64,000 nucleotides of DNA from Sphingopyxis macrogoltabida. GTDB lineage: Bacteria; Pseudomonadota; Alphaproteobacteria; Sphingomonadales; Sphingomonadaceae. Shown in pieces: positions 36,089 through 44,926 of the stretch; the first letter of the stretch is position 1, and every line of letters begins with the position of its first letter. A program made the translations under genes and the position numbers. The notes under the pieces were generated by a model that was not told the DNA's origin, ran no database searches, and was given only the letters and a program-made list of their open reading frames with translations. The stretch spans positions 2,359,001 through 2,423,000 of the forward strand of contig NZ_CP012700.1 of the NCBI RefSeq assembly GCF_001307295.1. Reading direction: 5' to 3'.

Positions 36089-36964
36089 CGTACCGACATT
36101 ATCGCGCGCCTTGCCGTCGGTGCGCGTCGCCTCGAAGGCGAAATTGATCACCAGCGCCTGCGCCAGGCACATCGATGCCGACAGCGAACGGAACTTGCGC
36201 ACCTCGGCCTCGCGAATCTGCAGCACATGCTCGGCGGGCTTGGCGACCGGGCTGACCAGGCTGTCGCTTATCGCGAGCACCTTGCCGCCATTGGCCCTCG
36301 CCGCGTTGACCACCGCGACCGTTTCCTCGGAATAGGGGTGAAAGCTGATCGCGACGAGCAGGTCGCCGGGCCCGATGGCATGCGCCTGCTGCACCCCGAG
36401 CCCGCCGACCCCGTCGACGAAGACGGTGCGCTTGCCCGCCTGGAGCAGCGAATAGGCGATATAGGACGCGACCGGGAACGACCGGCGAAACCCGGTGACG
36501 TGCACCGTATCGGCCGCCATCAGCAGGTCGACCGCCGCGCGCATGTCGGCCCCGCTCACCGTCTGCAGCAGGTTCTGGATCGCCAGGCTGTTGCCCTCGA
36601 CGAATTCGGACAGCAGGTTCGCGGGCTCGGCGTCCTGCGCGCTCGTCGCCTCATCGAGCTGGCGGACGCGCTCCGAATAGCCGAGCGCGGCATTATTGCT
36701 GAGCAGCCCGTCGCGGAACAGCCGCTGCATCTGGCTCGCCCCCTCGAACCCGAAACTCTTGGCAAAGCGCACGATCGCCGAGGGCTGGACACCACAGCGA
36801 TCGGCGATCACCGCAAGCGTTTCGAGCGCGATATCGTTGGGTTCGTCGAGGATGTAGCGCGCGATCTGTTTGAGCCGCTTGCTCAGCGTCTCGTATCGGC
36901 TCACGATCTCGGCGCGCAATTCTTCCGCCGAGGCGGGGGCGTTCGGGACGTCGTTCAAAATCAT
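36086..36964 (-). CDS. RpiR-family regulator, probable IolR
   Basis: 292 residues: N-terminal RpiR HTH (~12-90, LETLAVIADRCGVQPSAIVRFAKSFGFEGASQMQRLFRD) and C-terminal SIS sugar-isomerase domain (~125-270, with VTGFRRSFPVASYIAYSLLQ and LLVAISFHPYSEETV). In rhizobia and related bacteria this type represses inositol genes and senses a phosphorylated inositol intermediate, here 2-deoxy-5-keto-gluconate-6-phosphate made by IolC. It lies between iolC and the divergent iolG. Naming it IolR is inference from place and family. Confidence 0.87.
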   Translation of the reverse strand: MILNDVPNAPASAEELRAEIVSRYETLSKRLKQIARYILDEPNDIALETLAVIADRCGVQPSAIVRFAKSFGFEGASQMQRLFRDGLLSNNAALGYSERVRQLDEATSAQDAEPANLLSEFVEGNSLAIQNLLQTVSGADMRAAVDLLMAADTVHVTGFRRSFPVASYIAYSLLQAGKRTVFVDGVGGLGVQQAHAIGPGDLLVAISFHPYSEETVAVVNAARANGGKVLAISDSLVSPVAKPAEHVLQIREAEVRKFRSLSASMCLAQALVINFAFEATRTDGKARDNVGT

Positions 36965-36989
36965 TCTCCCCCGCTGATCCGGAAAAAAC

Positions 36990-37090
36990 GGAATATCTGT
37001 TCAAAACTTGTAACGCAACTATCGCCCTGCCGTATTTTCCACGCTATAGAATATATGTTCCAGTCATTAACAACATGGAACAAGGTTTCA
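36990..37090. promoter_or_regulatory. Three (G/A)GAA-N6-TTC(C/A) sites in the rpiR-iolG divergent promoter
   Basis: GGAA-N6-TTCA at 36990-37003, AGAA-N6-TTCC at 37048-37061 and GGAA-N6-TTCA at 37077-37090. All lie in the A+T-rich 141-bp space between the two starts and would let the RpiR protein control itself and iolG. Confidence 0.6.
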
Positions 37091-37105
37091 ACCAGAGAGG
37101 CTTTC

Positions 37106-38089
37106 ATGCACGACATTGCCCTGATCGGCGCCGGCAGGATCGGCAAAATCCACGCGGCTAACCTTGCCGCCAACCCGCGCCTGCGGCTGGCGCGCGTCGT
37201 CGACCCCTTCCCCGACGCCGCCTCAGCGGTCGCTGCCCAATATGACGCGCGCGTCTCGACGATCGACGAAGCGCTCGCCGATCCCGCGATCGCCGGCGTC
37301 GTCGTCGCCAGCTCGACCGACACCCACCTGCCCTACAGCCTCGCCGCTGCCGAGGCGGGCAAAGCGGTCTTCTGCGAAAAGCCGCTCGATCAGGACCTCG
37401 GCCGCGCCCGCGAATCGGCGGCGCGCTTCGCCGCGCTCGACGCACGCCTGTTCCTCGCCTTCAACCGCCGCTTCGACCCCAATTTCGCGGCGCTGCAGGC
37501 GCGCCTCACCGGCGGCGCGGTCGGCAATCTCGAAACGCTGCACATCATCAGCCACGATCCCGCGCCGCCGCCGGTCGATTACGTCAAGGTGTCGGGCGGC
37601 ATCTTCAAGGACATGGTGATCCACGATTTCGACATGGCGCGCTGGCTGCTCGGCGAAGAGGTCAGCGAGGTTTTCGCCAGCGCCTCGGTGCTCGTCGATC
37701 CGGCGATCGGCGAAGCGGGCGACGCCGACACCGCCAAGACGATCCTGCGCACCGCGTCGGGCCGCCTGTGCGTCATCTCGTCGAGCCGCCGCAGCGGTTA
37801 TGGCTACGACCAGCGGATCGAGGCCTTCGGATCGGCGGGGATGATTCGCGCCCAGAACCAGCTCGAAACGACGGTCGAGACCTGGGGCGAGAATGGCGCC
37901 GCCGCCGACCGCTTCCAGAATTTCTTCCTCGACCGCTATGCCGTCGCCTACGCCCGCGAGGCCGAACATTTCGCCGACATATTGGACGGCGCCGCCCCGC
38001 TGGTCGACGTCCGCGACGGCGTCGCCGCCCTCGCCCTCGCCGAAGCCGCCGCCCAATCGGCGAAAACCGGTGAGCGCGTGCTGCTCTAA
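37106..38089 (+). CDS. iolG: myo-Inositol 2-dehydrogenase
   Basis: 327 residues of the Gfo/Idh/MocA family, standard IolG length. Rossmann motif LIGAGRIGKIHAANL, lysine K92 in CEKPLDQ, and the catalytic pair D167 and H171 in GGIFKDMVIHDFDMARW. It oxidises myo-inositol at C2 to inosose with NAD+. ATG 37106 is preceded by AGAGAGG; the open frame upstream is a shadow of rpiR. It stands alone, divergent from rpiR, with its own operators. Confidence 0.93.
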   Translation: MHDIALIGAGRIGKIHAANLAANPRLRLARVVDPFPDAASAVAAQYDARVSTIDEALADPAIAGVVVASSTDTHLPYSLAAAEAGKAVFCEKPLDQDLGRARESAARFAALDARLFLAFNRRFDPNFAALQARLTGGAVGNLETLHIISHDPAPPPVDYVKVSGGIFKDMVIHDFDMARWLLGEEVSEVFASASVLVDPAIGEAGDADTAKTILRTASGRLCVISSSRRSGYGYDQRIEAFGSAGMIRAQNQLETTVETWGENGAAADRFQNFFLDRYAVAYAREAEHFADILDGAAPLVDVRDGVAALALAEAAAQSAKTGERVLL

Positions 38090-38097
38090 GACATCAA

Positions 38098-38318
38098 ATC
38101 CTCCCTGTGGCGTAGCCATGGGGAGGGGGACCGCCCGCAAAGCGGGTGGTGGAGGGGCCGCGACGTTTGCGCCATTAGCCCCTCCGTCAGCGCTCCGCGC
38201 TGCCACCTCCCCATGGCTTCGCCACGGGGAGGATTTTCCTTGTTCGTCACCCCGGACTTGATCCGGGGTCCACAGTTACGGACGCGCTAATGGATCCCGG
38301 ATCAAGTCCGGGATGACG
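38098..38318. repeat. Composite repeat: 138-bp CCTCCC element plus GGACTTGATCC palindrome
   Basis: The first part (38098-38235) starts AATCCTCCCTGTGGCG, contains GGTGGTGGAGGGGCC and TCCGTCAGCGCTCCGCGCTG, and ends with the inverse GGGGAGGATT, so it is itself a long imperfect palindrome. The second part (38245-38318) is the common palindromic repeat. The same pair, in the same order, recurs at 44927-45171. Together with a terminator they fill the 322-bp gap between iolG and the TonB receptor. Confidence 0.85.
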
Positions 38319-38358
38319 AGATGGGCGAAGTAACGTCCACCCCCAACCCACCACCACC

Positions 38359-38391
38359 AAAAAAAGGGGCCGGGTTTCCCCGACCCCTTTT
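38359..38391 (-). terminator. Intrinsic terminator of the TonB receptor gene
   Basis: On the minus strand a 9-bp G+C-rich stem with one G-U pair (GGGGTCGGG against CCCGGCCCC) and a GAAA loop is followed by seven T. It starts 20 bases after the receptor stop codon. Confidence 0.85.
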
Positions 38392-38411
38392 CCAGTGGTC
38401 CCCCGCAATAA

Positions 38412-40940
38412 TCAGAATTTGAACTGCACCCCCGTCTTCACCGAATAGCCATAGCGTTCGACCTCGTCGATCCGCGACGGGATGCCCTGGAAGACGCGGT
38501 ACGGCTCGTCGTTGAGGTTCGATCCTTCGAGGAAGATCGTGACATGCTTCACGATGTCGTAGCCGATCCGCGCATCCCACTGGTTGAAGGCGCCGACATA
38601 CAGGTCGGTGTCGCGATCCTCGCCGGGTTCGAGCAGGTAGGCCGAGCGATAGGTGTAGGCGATCCGCGCCGACAGCCCGCCCTTTTCGTATGACAGGAAC
38701 GCCGATGCCACCCGGTTCGACTGGCTGGCGAGCGGCAGCCGCTCGTCGCCGCGGCCGGGGATGCCCTTGGCGCGCGATTTGACGAAGGTGATGCTGCCCC
38801 CGACGCTGAACCCGTCGAGCGGCGACGGCAGGAAGCTGAGCTCGGTCTGCGCGTTGATCTCGACGCCCTTGACGAAGGCGCTGTCGGCGTTGACCGGCAT
38901 CGTCACCTGCGCATCGATCAGGTCCTGCCCGGCAAAGGTGCCGCTCTGCACCGTCGTCGCCGAATAGATCGGGTTCTCGATCGTCTTGTAGAAGCCGGCG
39001 ACGCTGACGATGCCCTTGCGGCCGATATAGAATTCGCCGGCAAGGTCATAGTTGGCCGAGGTCAGCGGCCGCAGGCCCGGATTGCCCTGTTCGACCTCGT
39101 TGTCGCCGGTGTTGACGATCGTCGTCGGCGCGAGCTGCTCATAGTTCGGCCGCCCGATCGCCCGCGTCACCGCGGCGCGGAAGACCAGCGACTGCGTCGC
39201 GTCCCAGCGCAGGTTCAGCCCCGGGAACCAGTCGGTGTAGCTTTGCGACCCGAAGCTGTCGTAATCCTTGTCCAGATCGTCGACGGTCGAGGAATCGAGC
39301 ACCGCCTTCGCGGCATAATTGCTCTTCGTCTTCTCCATGCGGACGCCCGGGATCGCAGTGATCTGACCGATCTTCAGCGTCGCCATCGCATAGGCGGCAA
39401 AAATCTTCTCGCGGATCAGGTAATCGCCGGCCAGGCTGTCGCCGACGGTGCCTTCCTCGTCGAGTTCGAAATCGTCGAAATTGGAATCGAAGAAATCGTC
39501 GGCGCTCGGGCGGCTGATGACCACGCCGAACGGATAACGGCCCTTGAAGATGCTGCCGATCGACCCGCCCTCGACCTGATCGAGCGTGAAGTCGCCGTCA
39601 TAGCCGTCATAGACCGACGCGTTCGCATCATTCGTCTTTCGGCGGCTGGTATATTTGGCGCCGACCTTGATCGAACTGTCGTCGCCGATCGCGATCGGGG
39701 TGCGGAAGTCGGCGCGGAACTGGTACAGATCTTCGCGTGCCCGGCGGCTTTCGTAGCTCGTCTCGTCGAATTCATAAATCGAGGGGTCGAACGCGCTGGC
39801 GTCGGGGCGGAAGATCGGGATGCCATCCGACAGGTCGTATGACCCCGACACGCCCTCGCCCTCGAACGAGATTTCGTCGCGATGCGGGTCGCGCTTGTTG
39901 GCGCGGGTATAGCTGCCCTCGACGCGCAGCCAGCTCGGGCCGAGGTCGAACTCGCCGCCCAGCGACCCGGTCAGCGTATCCGAATCCTCCTGCCGCGAGC
40001 GCAGCGCGCGAGCGACATCGGCTTCGGCGAAATCGCCGCCGGCCGCGGTCTGGTTGGTGATCTCGTCCTCGTCGAGCTCGATCGTGAAGCCCGGCCGCGA
40101 TTCCTTGTCCTTGTACTTCGAATAGAGGAAGCGGGCATAGGTCTTCACCGCATCGGTCGGTCGCCAGTCGAAATTGGCGACCGCGCCATAGCGTTGGCGC
40201 CGCGTGTGATAATCGCGGATCGTCTGTTCGAGCGGGATGAACTGGCCGTTCACTTCTTCCCAGCTGCCGCCCGACTGGACGTTCTGCGCCTCGAACTCGC
40301 GGTTCGAATAGTTGACCGCCAGCACGACGCCGAACTGCCGGTCGGGACCAAAGCGCGTCCCGATCGACGCGTCGAGTTCATAGGGATGCTTGCCGTTGAG
40401 GTCGTATTTGCCATAGGCGCCGCGCAGGCTGCCGAAGGTGCCCGGACGGTCGAAGGCCGACACCGTTTCGATATTCGCGGCGCCGGCGATCGCGTTGGCG
40501 TCCATGTCGGGGGTCAGCGTCTTCGACACGGTGATCGCGCCGATCAGCGCCGACGGGATGTCGTCGAGCTTCACCTGCCGCGAGTCGGGTTCGGGGGCGG
40601 CGGCGGTCTGGCCGTTCAGCGTCACGTTGAGCAGGTCGGGCGAGACGCCGCGCACGGTCAGGTAACGCCCCTCGCCCTGATCGTTGGCGACGCTGAGGCC
40701 CGGCAGGCGGCGCAGCGTTTCGGCGACATTCTGGTCGGGCAGCCGGCCGACGTCGTCGGCGCGCACTTCGTCGACCTGCGTGTCGGTGTTGCGCTTCGTC
40801 TCCAGCGCCGCGCGATCGGCGGCGCGGCGGCCGCTGACGACGATCGTATCGTCGTCGCCTGCCGTATCCTGTGCCCAGGCGCCCGCAACCGGAACCGCCA
40901 GACATGTCGTGAGCAAAAGCGCCCGTCCGAACCGTGTCAT
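38412..40940 (-). CDS. TonB-dependent outer-membrane receptor
   Basis: 842 residues with a signal peptide (1-24, ending GAWAQ), a TonB box region near DDTIVVSG, a plug domain (~45-165, GRLPDQNVAETLRRLPG and YLTVRGVSPDLLNVTLNG) and a 22-strand barrel ending in VQFKF. The plug is of the large Caulobacter/Xanthomonas receptor type that commonly serves carbohydrates. It probably imports phytate, inositol phosphates or a related ligand, since it lies between iolG and an AppA-type phytase. The ligand is inference. A weak AGAA-N6-TTGC site is at 41027-41040. Confidence 0.9.
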   Translation of the reverse strand: MTRFGRALLLTTCLAVPVAGAWAQDTAGDDDTIVVSGRRAADRAALETKRNTDTQVDEVRADDVGRLPDQNVAETLRRLPGLSVANDQGEGRYLTVRGVSPDLLNVTLNGQTAAAPEPDSRQVKLDDIPSALIGAITVSKTLTPDMDANAIAGAANIETVSAFDRPGTFGSLRGAYGKYDLNGKHPYELDASIGTRFGPDRQFGVVLAVNYSNREFEAQNVQSGGSWEEVNGQFIPLEQTIRDYHTRRQRYGAVANFDWRPTDAVKTYARFLYSKYKDKESRPGFTIELDEDEITNQTAAGGDFAEADVARALRSRQEDSDTLTGSLGGEFDLGPSWLRVEGSYTRANKRDPHRDEISFEGEGVSGSYDLSDGIPIFRPDASAFDPSIYEFDETSYESRRAREDLYQFRADFRTPIAIGDDSSIKVGAKYTSRRKTNDANASVYDGYDGDFTLDQVEGGSIGSIFKGRYPFGVVISRPSADDFFDSNFDDFELDEEGTVGDSLAGDYLIREKIFAAYAMATLKIGQITAIPGVRMEKTKSNYAAKAVLDSSTVDDLDKDYDSFGSQSYTDWFPGLNLRWDATQSLVFRAAVTRAIGRPNYEQLAPTTIVNTGDNEVEQGNPGLRPLTSANYDLAGEFYIGRKGIVSVAGFYKTIENPIYSATTVQSGTFAGQDLIDAQVTMPVNADSAFVKGVEINAQTELSFLPSPLDGFSVGGSITFVKSRAKGIPGRGDERLPLASQSNRVASAFLSYEKGGLSARIAYTYRSAYLLEPGEDRDTDLYVGAFNQWDARIGYDIVKHVTIFLEGSNLNDEPYRVFQGIPSRIDEVERYGYSVKTGVQFKF

Positions 40941-41110
40941 CTACTGCCTCTCCTCCCCGGCACGGCTCCTCTGCCGCACTCGTTGATGACAATAATGACA
41001 CAATTATTCCATATTGCAAGAGAAATAGAATATATCTTGCACAATGGACATTCCAACCGCACGGGAACGCGGCGCTGAGGCACCGTCCTGACATGGCGCT
41101 GACAGGAAGT

Positions 41111-42448
41111 TCAGGCGGATAGCGTCCACGATACGCGGACTTCAAGTCCGCCGAGCGATGACCGGGAGAGCGTCAGCTCGCCGCGCGTCGCCTCGGCGAG
41201 CTCGCGTGCGATGGCAAGGCCGAGGCCATGCCCCTCCTCCCCCGAGTCGAGCCGTGCGCCGCGCAGGATCGCTTCGCCGCGTTGCGCGCTGTCGAGCCCC
41301 GGGCCGTCGTCGCCGACCACCAGCGCCAGCGCGCCGCCATCGCCCTCGACCGCGACATGGACGAGGCGGCGGGCGTGGCGCGCCGCATTTTCGAGCAGCG
41401 GGCCGAGCAGTTCGGCGGCGTCGTCGCTGGCCAGCGGCAGCGTCGCATCCTCGGCGCAGGCGAGCGAAAAGGCGACGCGCTCGCCCGCCTCGGTCTGCTC
41501 GATCACCGCGACGATGCGCTCGATCAGCGGCAACGCGACGGTGCTGCGCCCCTCGTGGACCAGGCTGATCCGCGTCCGCGCCAGTTCGCCGTCGATCGCG
41601 GCGCGCATCGCGGCGATCGACGAATCGAGCCCGTCGGCGATTTCTGCGGCGCCACCCTCGCGCATCCGCGCGCTCTGCGCCGCGAGTGCCGCGAGCGGCG
41701 TTTTCAGCCCGTGCGCCAGATCGGCGGCGCGCCGCCGCGCCCGCACCAGATCGGCCTCGCGCGCATCGGCGAGCGCATCGATCGACGTGGTGAGCGGCGC
41801 GAGTTCGCGCGGATAGGCACCGCCGAGGCGCGCCGAGGCGTCGCGGCTCAATTGCTCGATCTCCTGCCGCACCCGGCCCAGCGGCCGCAGCCCCAGCGAA
41901 ACCTGCGCCCAGGCGGCGAGCGCCAGCACCGCCCACAGCAGCACCATGAACAGCGCCATTTCACGCCCGAACTCGCGCTGCGCCGGCGCCAGTTTGGCAA
42001 GATCGTAACCGAGCTGAACGATCACCGGCGGTTCCTGTGGCTGCAGCCGGATCGCGCGTTCCATCAGCAGCAACCTTTGCCCGAACGGGCCGTCGGCGCG
42101 GCGCAGGCGCCACGTATCGGCGGGCGCCGTCGCGGCGCGCGGCAGGCGGCTGTCCCACAAGGACACCGAGCGGATCGTCCCGGCGCCGGTCGACGCCTGC
42201 CAGTAGAGCCCACCCGCAGGCACCGCGAAGCGCGGATCGGCGGGCTCCGATCCCGCAACCGGCACCCCGCCCGACAGGGTGAGGTCGGCGAGCAGCGGCC
42301 GCACCTGCACCAGCAGCTCGTCCTCGACGCGCCGCTCGACATGGCCGTTGAACAGCCAGGTCATCGCGAACCAGGCGACGACGAGCGCAACCGCGATCGC
42401 CACCCCGGCCCCCGCGATCAGCCGCAGCCGGAGCGAACCGCCGGTCAC
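41111..42448 (-). CDS. Two-component sensor histidine kinase
   Basis: 445 residues from a GTG start that overlaps the response regulator stop. Membrane segments at ~11-33 and ~163-184 frame a periplasmic sensor of about 130 residues; then HAMP-like, H-box with H246 (DLAHGLKTPLAAL), N-box LLENAARHA and ATP-lid motifs DDGPGL and GHGLGLAI. Overall similar to PhoQ/QseC-type kinases. It autophosphorylates and passes phosphate to the regulator upstream in the operon. The signal is unknown. The longer open frame to 42862 is a shadow. Confidence 0.9.
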   Translation of the reverse strand: MTGGSLRLRLIAGAGVAIAVALVVAWFAMTWLFNGHVERRVEDELLVQVRPLLADLTLSGGVPVAGSEPADPRFAVPAGGLYWQASTGAGTIRSVSLWDSRLPRAATAPADTWRLRRADGPFGQRLLLMERAIRLQPQEPPVIVQLGYDLAKLAPAQREFGREMALFMVLLWAVLALAAWAQVSLGLRPLGRVRQEIEQLSRDASARLGGAYPRELAPLTTSIDALADAREADLVRARRRAADLAHGLKTPLAALAAQSARMREGGAAEIADGLDSSIAAMRAAIDGELARTRISLVHEGRSTVALPLIERIVAVIEQTEAGERVAFSLACAEDATLPLASDDAAELLGPLLENAARHARRLVHVAVEGDGGALALVVGDDGPGLDSAQRGEAILRGARLDSGEEGHGLGLAIARELAEATRGELTLSRSSLGGLEVRVSWTLSA

Positions 42449-43110
42449 GCGGCGGCGGCCGGCACCAGATAGCCGAAGCCGCGCCGCGTCTCGATCGTCC
42501 CCGCCCCCAGCTTGCGGCGCAGCCGCGCAATCAGCGCCTCGATCGCATTGGTGTTTTCGGTGTCGGCGTCGCCATAAAGATGGTCGGACAATTCGGTCGC
42601 CGGCACCGCGCGCCCGGCATGATGCGCCAGATAGTCGAGCAGCCGGTATTCGAGCGGCGACAGCTTGATCAGCGCGCCGTCGAGCGTCGCGGTCATCCGG
42701 TGCGTGTCGATCCGCACCGGCCCCGCCTGCAGCATCGGGCTCGACCGCCCGGCGGCGCGGCGGATCAGCCCGCGCAGCCGCGCGACCAGTTCCTCCATCG
42801 CCCATGGCTTCGCCATATAATCGTCGGCGCCGACCTCGATCCCGGCGACCTTGTCGGTCCATTCGCCGCGCGCCGACAGGATCAGAACGGGAAAATTCCG
42901 CCCCGCCTCGCGCCAGCGCTTGATCACCGACAGTCCGTCGAGCCGCGGCAGGCCAAGGTCGACGACCGCGACGTCATATTCCTCGACATCGCCGTTGAAC
43001 CACGCCTGCTGCCCGTCGCCCGCCAGATCGACGACGAAGCCGGCGGCGGTCATCCCGCGCACCAGTTCGCACGCGACCGCCGGATCGTCCTCGACCACCA
43101 ATGCACGCAT
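42445..43110 (-). CDS. OmpR-family response regulator
   Basis: 221 residues: receiver domain with phospho-acceptor D51 (VAVVDLGLPRLDG), acidic pocket VVEDD and lysine in MAKPW, then a winged-helix DNA-binding domain ending RRGFGYLVP. ATG 43110 shares a base with the PepSY gene stop (TGATG); a TTG at 43113 also fits the frame. The partner is the kinase encoded just downstream. Lying between the receptor and the phytase it may control one of them. Confidence 0.93.
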   Translation of the reverse strand: MRALVVEDDPAVACELVRGMTAAGFVVDLAGDGQQAWFNGDVEEYDVAVVDLGLPRLDGLSVIKRWREAGRNFPVLILSARGEWTDKVAGIEVGADDYMAKPWAMEELVARLRGLIRRAAGRSSPMLQAGPVRIDTHRMTATLDGALIKLSPLEYRLLDYLAHHAGRAVPATELSDHLYGDADTENTNAIEALIARLRRKLGAGTIETRRGFGYLVPAAAA

Positions 43111-43430
43111 CAATCATCCTCGATCTTGATTACCCGGCCGGTCTTGGCGTCGATTTCGACCTCGCGCACCCTGCCGCTTCCGGTGAGGATTTTCACCTCA
43201 TATTTGAAACCGAATTTTTCGCGCTCGAGCTCGACCTTCAGCACGTCGCCCGGGACGCGCCCGGTCGCGATCGCAAGGACGCGGGCGATCGGCAGGATCT
43301 CCCCGCGCGCGAGCGCCGCGCTGGCGGCTTGCTGGTCGGCCCGGTCGTCCTTGTCGCCATAGGCGAACGAGGCGGAAGCGGGAATGGCGAAGGCGGCAAC
43401 TGCGGCCGCGATGAGGAGGGTCTTCTTCAT
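43110..43430 (-). CDS. Small exported PepSY-domain protein
   Basis: 106 residues: signal peptide (1-23, ending ASASFAYG), a short charged segment, and a PepSY domain (~45-105, GRVPGDVLKVELEREKFGFKYEVKI and TGRVIKIEDD). PepSY proteins of this size are periplasmic and often precede a two-component pair, where they may modulate the kinase or a peptidase. First gene of the three-gene operon. Confidence 0.88.
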   Translation of the reverse strand: MKKTLLIAAAVAAFAIPASASFAYGDKDDRADQQAASAALARGEILPIARVLAIATGRVPGDVLKVELEREKFGFKYEVKILTGSGRVREVEIDAKTGRVIKIEDD

Positions 43431-43501
43431 GCTGCCCTTTTGCCACACCGGCCCTGACATCGCGCTGACATGCAATTCAGGCCTAAAGCATTCCCTTCCA
43501 T

Positions 43502-43574
43502 CGTCATCCCCGACTTGATCCGGGATCCAGACAACGGACGTCGCAATGGATCCCGGATCAAGTCCGGGATGACG
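43502..43574. repeat. Palindromic repeat, GACTTGATCC type
   Basis: Same family as 21618-21690, lying in the 238-bp divergent space between the PepSY gene and the AppA-type phytase. Confidence 0.9.
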
Positions 43575-43611
43575 AAGCAGGAGAAAGCTGCTCACCAAAC
43601 CAATCATTGAT

Positions 43612-43625
43612 GAAACATATTTTCT
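43612..43625. promoter_or_regulatory. GAAA-N6-TTCT site before the AppA-type phytase
   Basis: One mismatch from NGAA-N6-TTCN in an A+T-rich stretch 44 bp before the start codon. Weak on its own; noted because similar sites occur at the other inositol promoters. Confidence 0.3.
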
Positions 43626-43668
43626 GTTATACGACATACCGATATATTTATTCTAATAGGAGAGCGAA

Positions 43669-44904
43669 GTGAAGCGGATATTCCTCCTGTCGACCGCGCT
43701 GCTGGCCGCCTGCGCGGCGCCTGCCCCCGGCACCGGGACCGCATCCCCCGCCGCCGCGCCGGGTCCGCTCAAGCTCGAAAAGGTCGTGATGCTGATGCGC
43801 CACGGCATCCGCCCGCCGACCAAGGCCTCTGTCGTTCCCGCCGGCTATTCGGACGAGCGCTGGCCCGACTGGCCGGTCGACTATGGCCTGCTCACCCCGC
43901 GCGGCGGCGCCGGGGTGAAGCTGCTCGGCGAAAGCGACCGCCTCTGGTTCGGCGACCGCGGGCTGTTTCCGGGCGGCTGCCCCGCCGCGGGGACCATCGT
44001 GCTCAAGGCCAGCTACAAACAGCGAACGATCGACACCGCGCGCAACTGGGCCGCTGGCTTCATGCCCGGCTGCGCCGTCGATGTGTCGCACCCGGCGGGC
44101 GCCGACGACGATGCGATCTTCCACGGCCTCGACGGTGCGCCGCCGTCGTTCGACGGCAAGCGCGCCTATGACGCCTCGCTCGCCGAAGCGCCCGAGGGCG
44201 GGCTCGCCGCCGACACCGAACGCCATCGCGGCGAACTCACCCTGCTGGCAAAAGTGCTGAACTGCGCCCTTCCCGCCTGCCCTCTCGTCGCCGAGCCGAG
44301 CCGGCTGATCGCGCAGCCGCACGACCGCCCCGACCTCGAAGGCCCGCTCGACGTCGGCTCGACCGCCAGCCAGACCTTGCTCCTCGAATATCTCGAAGGC
44401 ATGCCGATGGAGCAGGTCGGCTGGGGCCGCGTCAGCCGCGCCGAGATCGAACAGTTGCTGCGCTTCCACCCGCTGAAGTTCCGCTATGCCAACCGCCCCG
44501 GCTATATCGCCGCCGCGGCCGCTGCACCGATCGTCGGCGAAATCGTCGCGGCGCTCGGCGATACCAGCCCCGCGCGGCTGACCCTGCTCGCCGGCCACGA
44601 CACCAATGTCGCCGACCTCGGCGGCTTCTTCGACCTCCACTGGCAGGTGCCGAGCTATCCCGCCGACGAGGTACCGCCGGGCAGCGCGCTCGGCTTCGAG
44701 CTGGTGAGCGATGCCAAGGGCGAACGCTATGTCCGCGCCTTCTATCGCGGCCAGACGATGGACCAGCTGCGCAATCTCGAACCGCTCGGCCGCGGCGACA
44801 CCTTCTTCCGCCGCTACCTCCCGATCCCCGGCTGCGGCAATTCGGCCGAAGCGACCGCCTGCACCTGGACCGCCTTCACCCGCCTCGCCGCACCGCGAGG
44901 ATAA
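43669..44904 (+). CDS. Histidine acid phosphatase, AppA-type phytase, lipoprotein
   Basis: 411 residues. The N-terminal LSTALLAAC ends in a lipobox with C15, so it is probably a membrane-anchored lipoprotein. The histidine acid phosphatase motif is RHGIRPP (residues 44-50, nucleophile H45) and the proton donor is D of GHDTNVADL (~309-311). The following region, ending PPGSALGFELV and later paired cysteines (PGCGN, CTWTAF), matches the AppA/glucose-1-phosphatase branch. It removes phosphates from phytate at acid pH. GTG 43669 has AGGAG upstream. It complements the Ca-dependent phytase at 23336. Confidence 0.88.
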   Translation: MKRIFLLSTALLAACAAPAPGTGTASPAAAPGPLKLEKVVMLMRHGIRPPTKASVVPAGYSDERWPDWPVDYGLLTPRGGAGVKLLGESDRLWFGDRGLFPGGCPAAGTIVLKASYKQRTIDTARNWAAGFMPGCAVDVSHPAGADDDAIFHGLDGAPPSFDGKRAYDASLAEAPEGGLAADTERHRGELTLLAKVLNCALPACPLVAEPSRLIAQPHDRPDLEGPLDVGSTASQTLLLEYLEGMPMEQVGWGRVSRAEIEQLLRFHPLKFRYANRPGYIAAAAAAPIVGEIVAALGDTSPARLTLLAGHDTNVADLGGFFDLHWQVPSYPADEVPPGSALGFELVSDAKGERYVRAFYRGQTMDQLRNLEPLGRGDTFFRRYLPIPGCGNSAEATACTWTAFTRLAAPRG

Positions 44905-44926
44905 GGACAGGCGGGGCGATCGCACC

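Noticed and set aside
34020..36335. 771-codon plus-strand frame opposite iolC
   Set aside because: Shadow of the IolC fusion, which has kinase and aldolase motifs and couples with iolD.
27739..38089. iolA (methylmalonate semialdehyde dehydrogenase) or a sugar ABC transporter in the inositol locus
   Set aside because: I looked for both, since most iol clusters have them; none is present in the window.
43110..43637. A 175-residue form of the PepSY protein
   Set aside because: The extension runs through a palindromic repeat; the signal peptide begins at ATG 43430.
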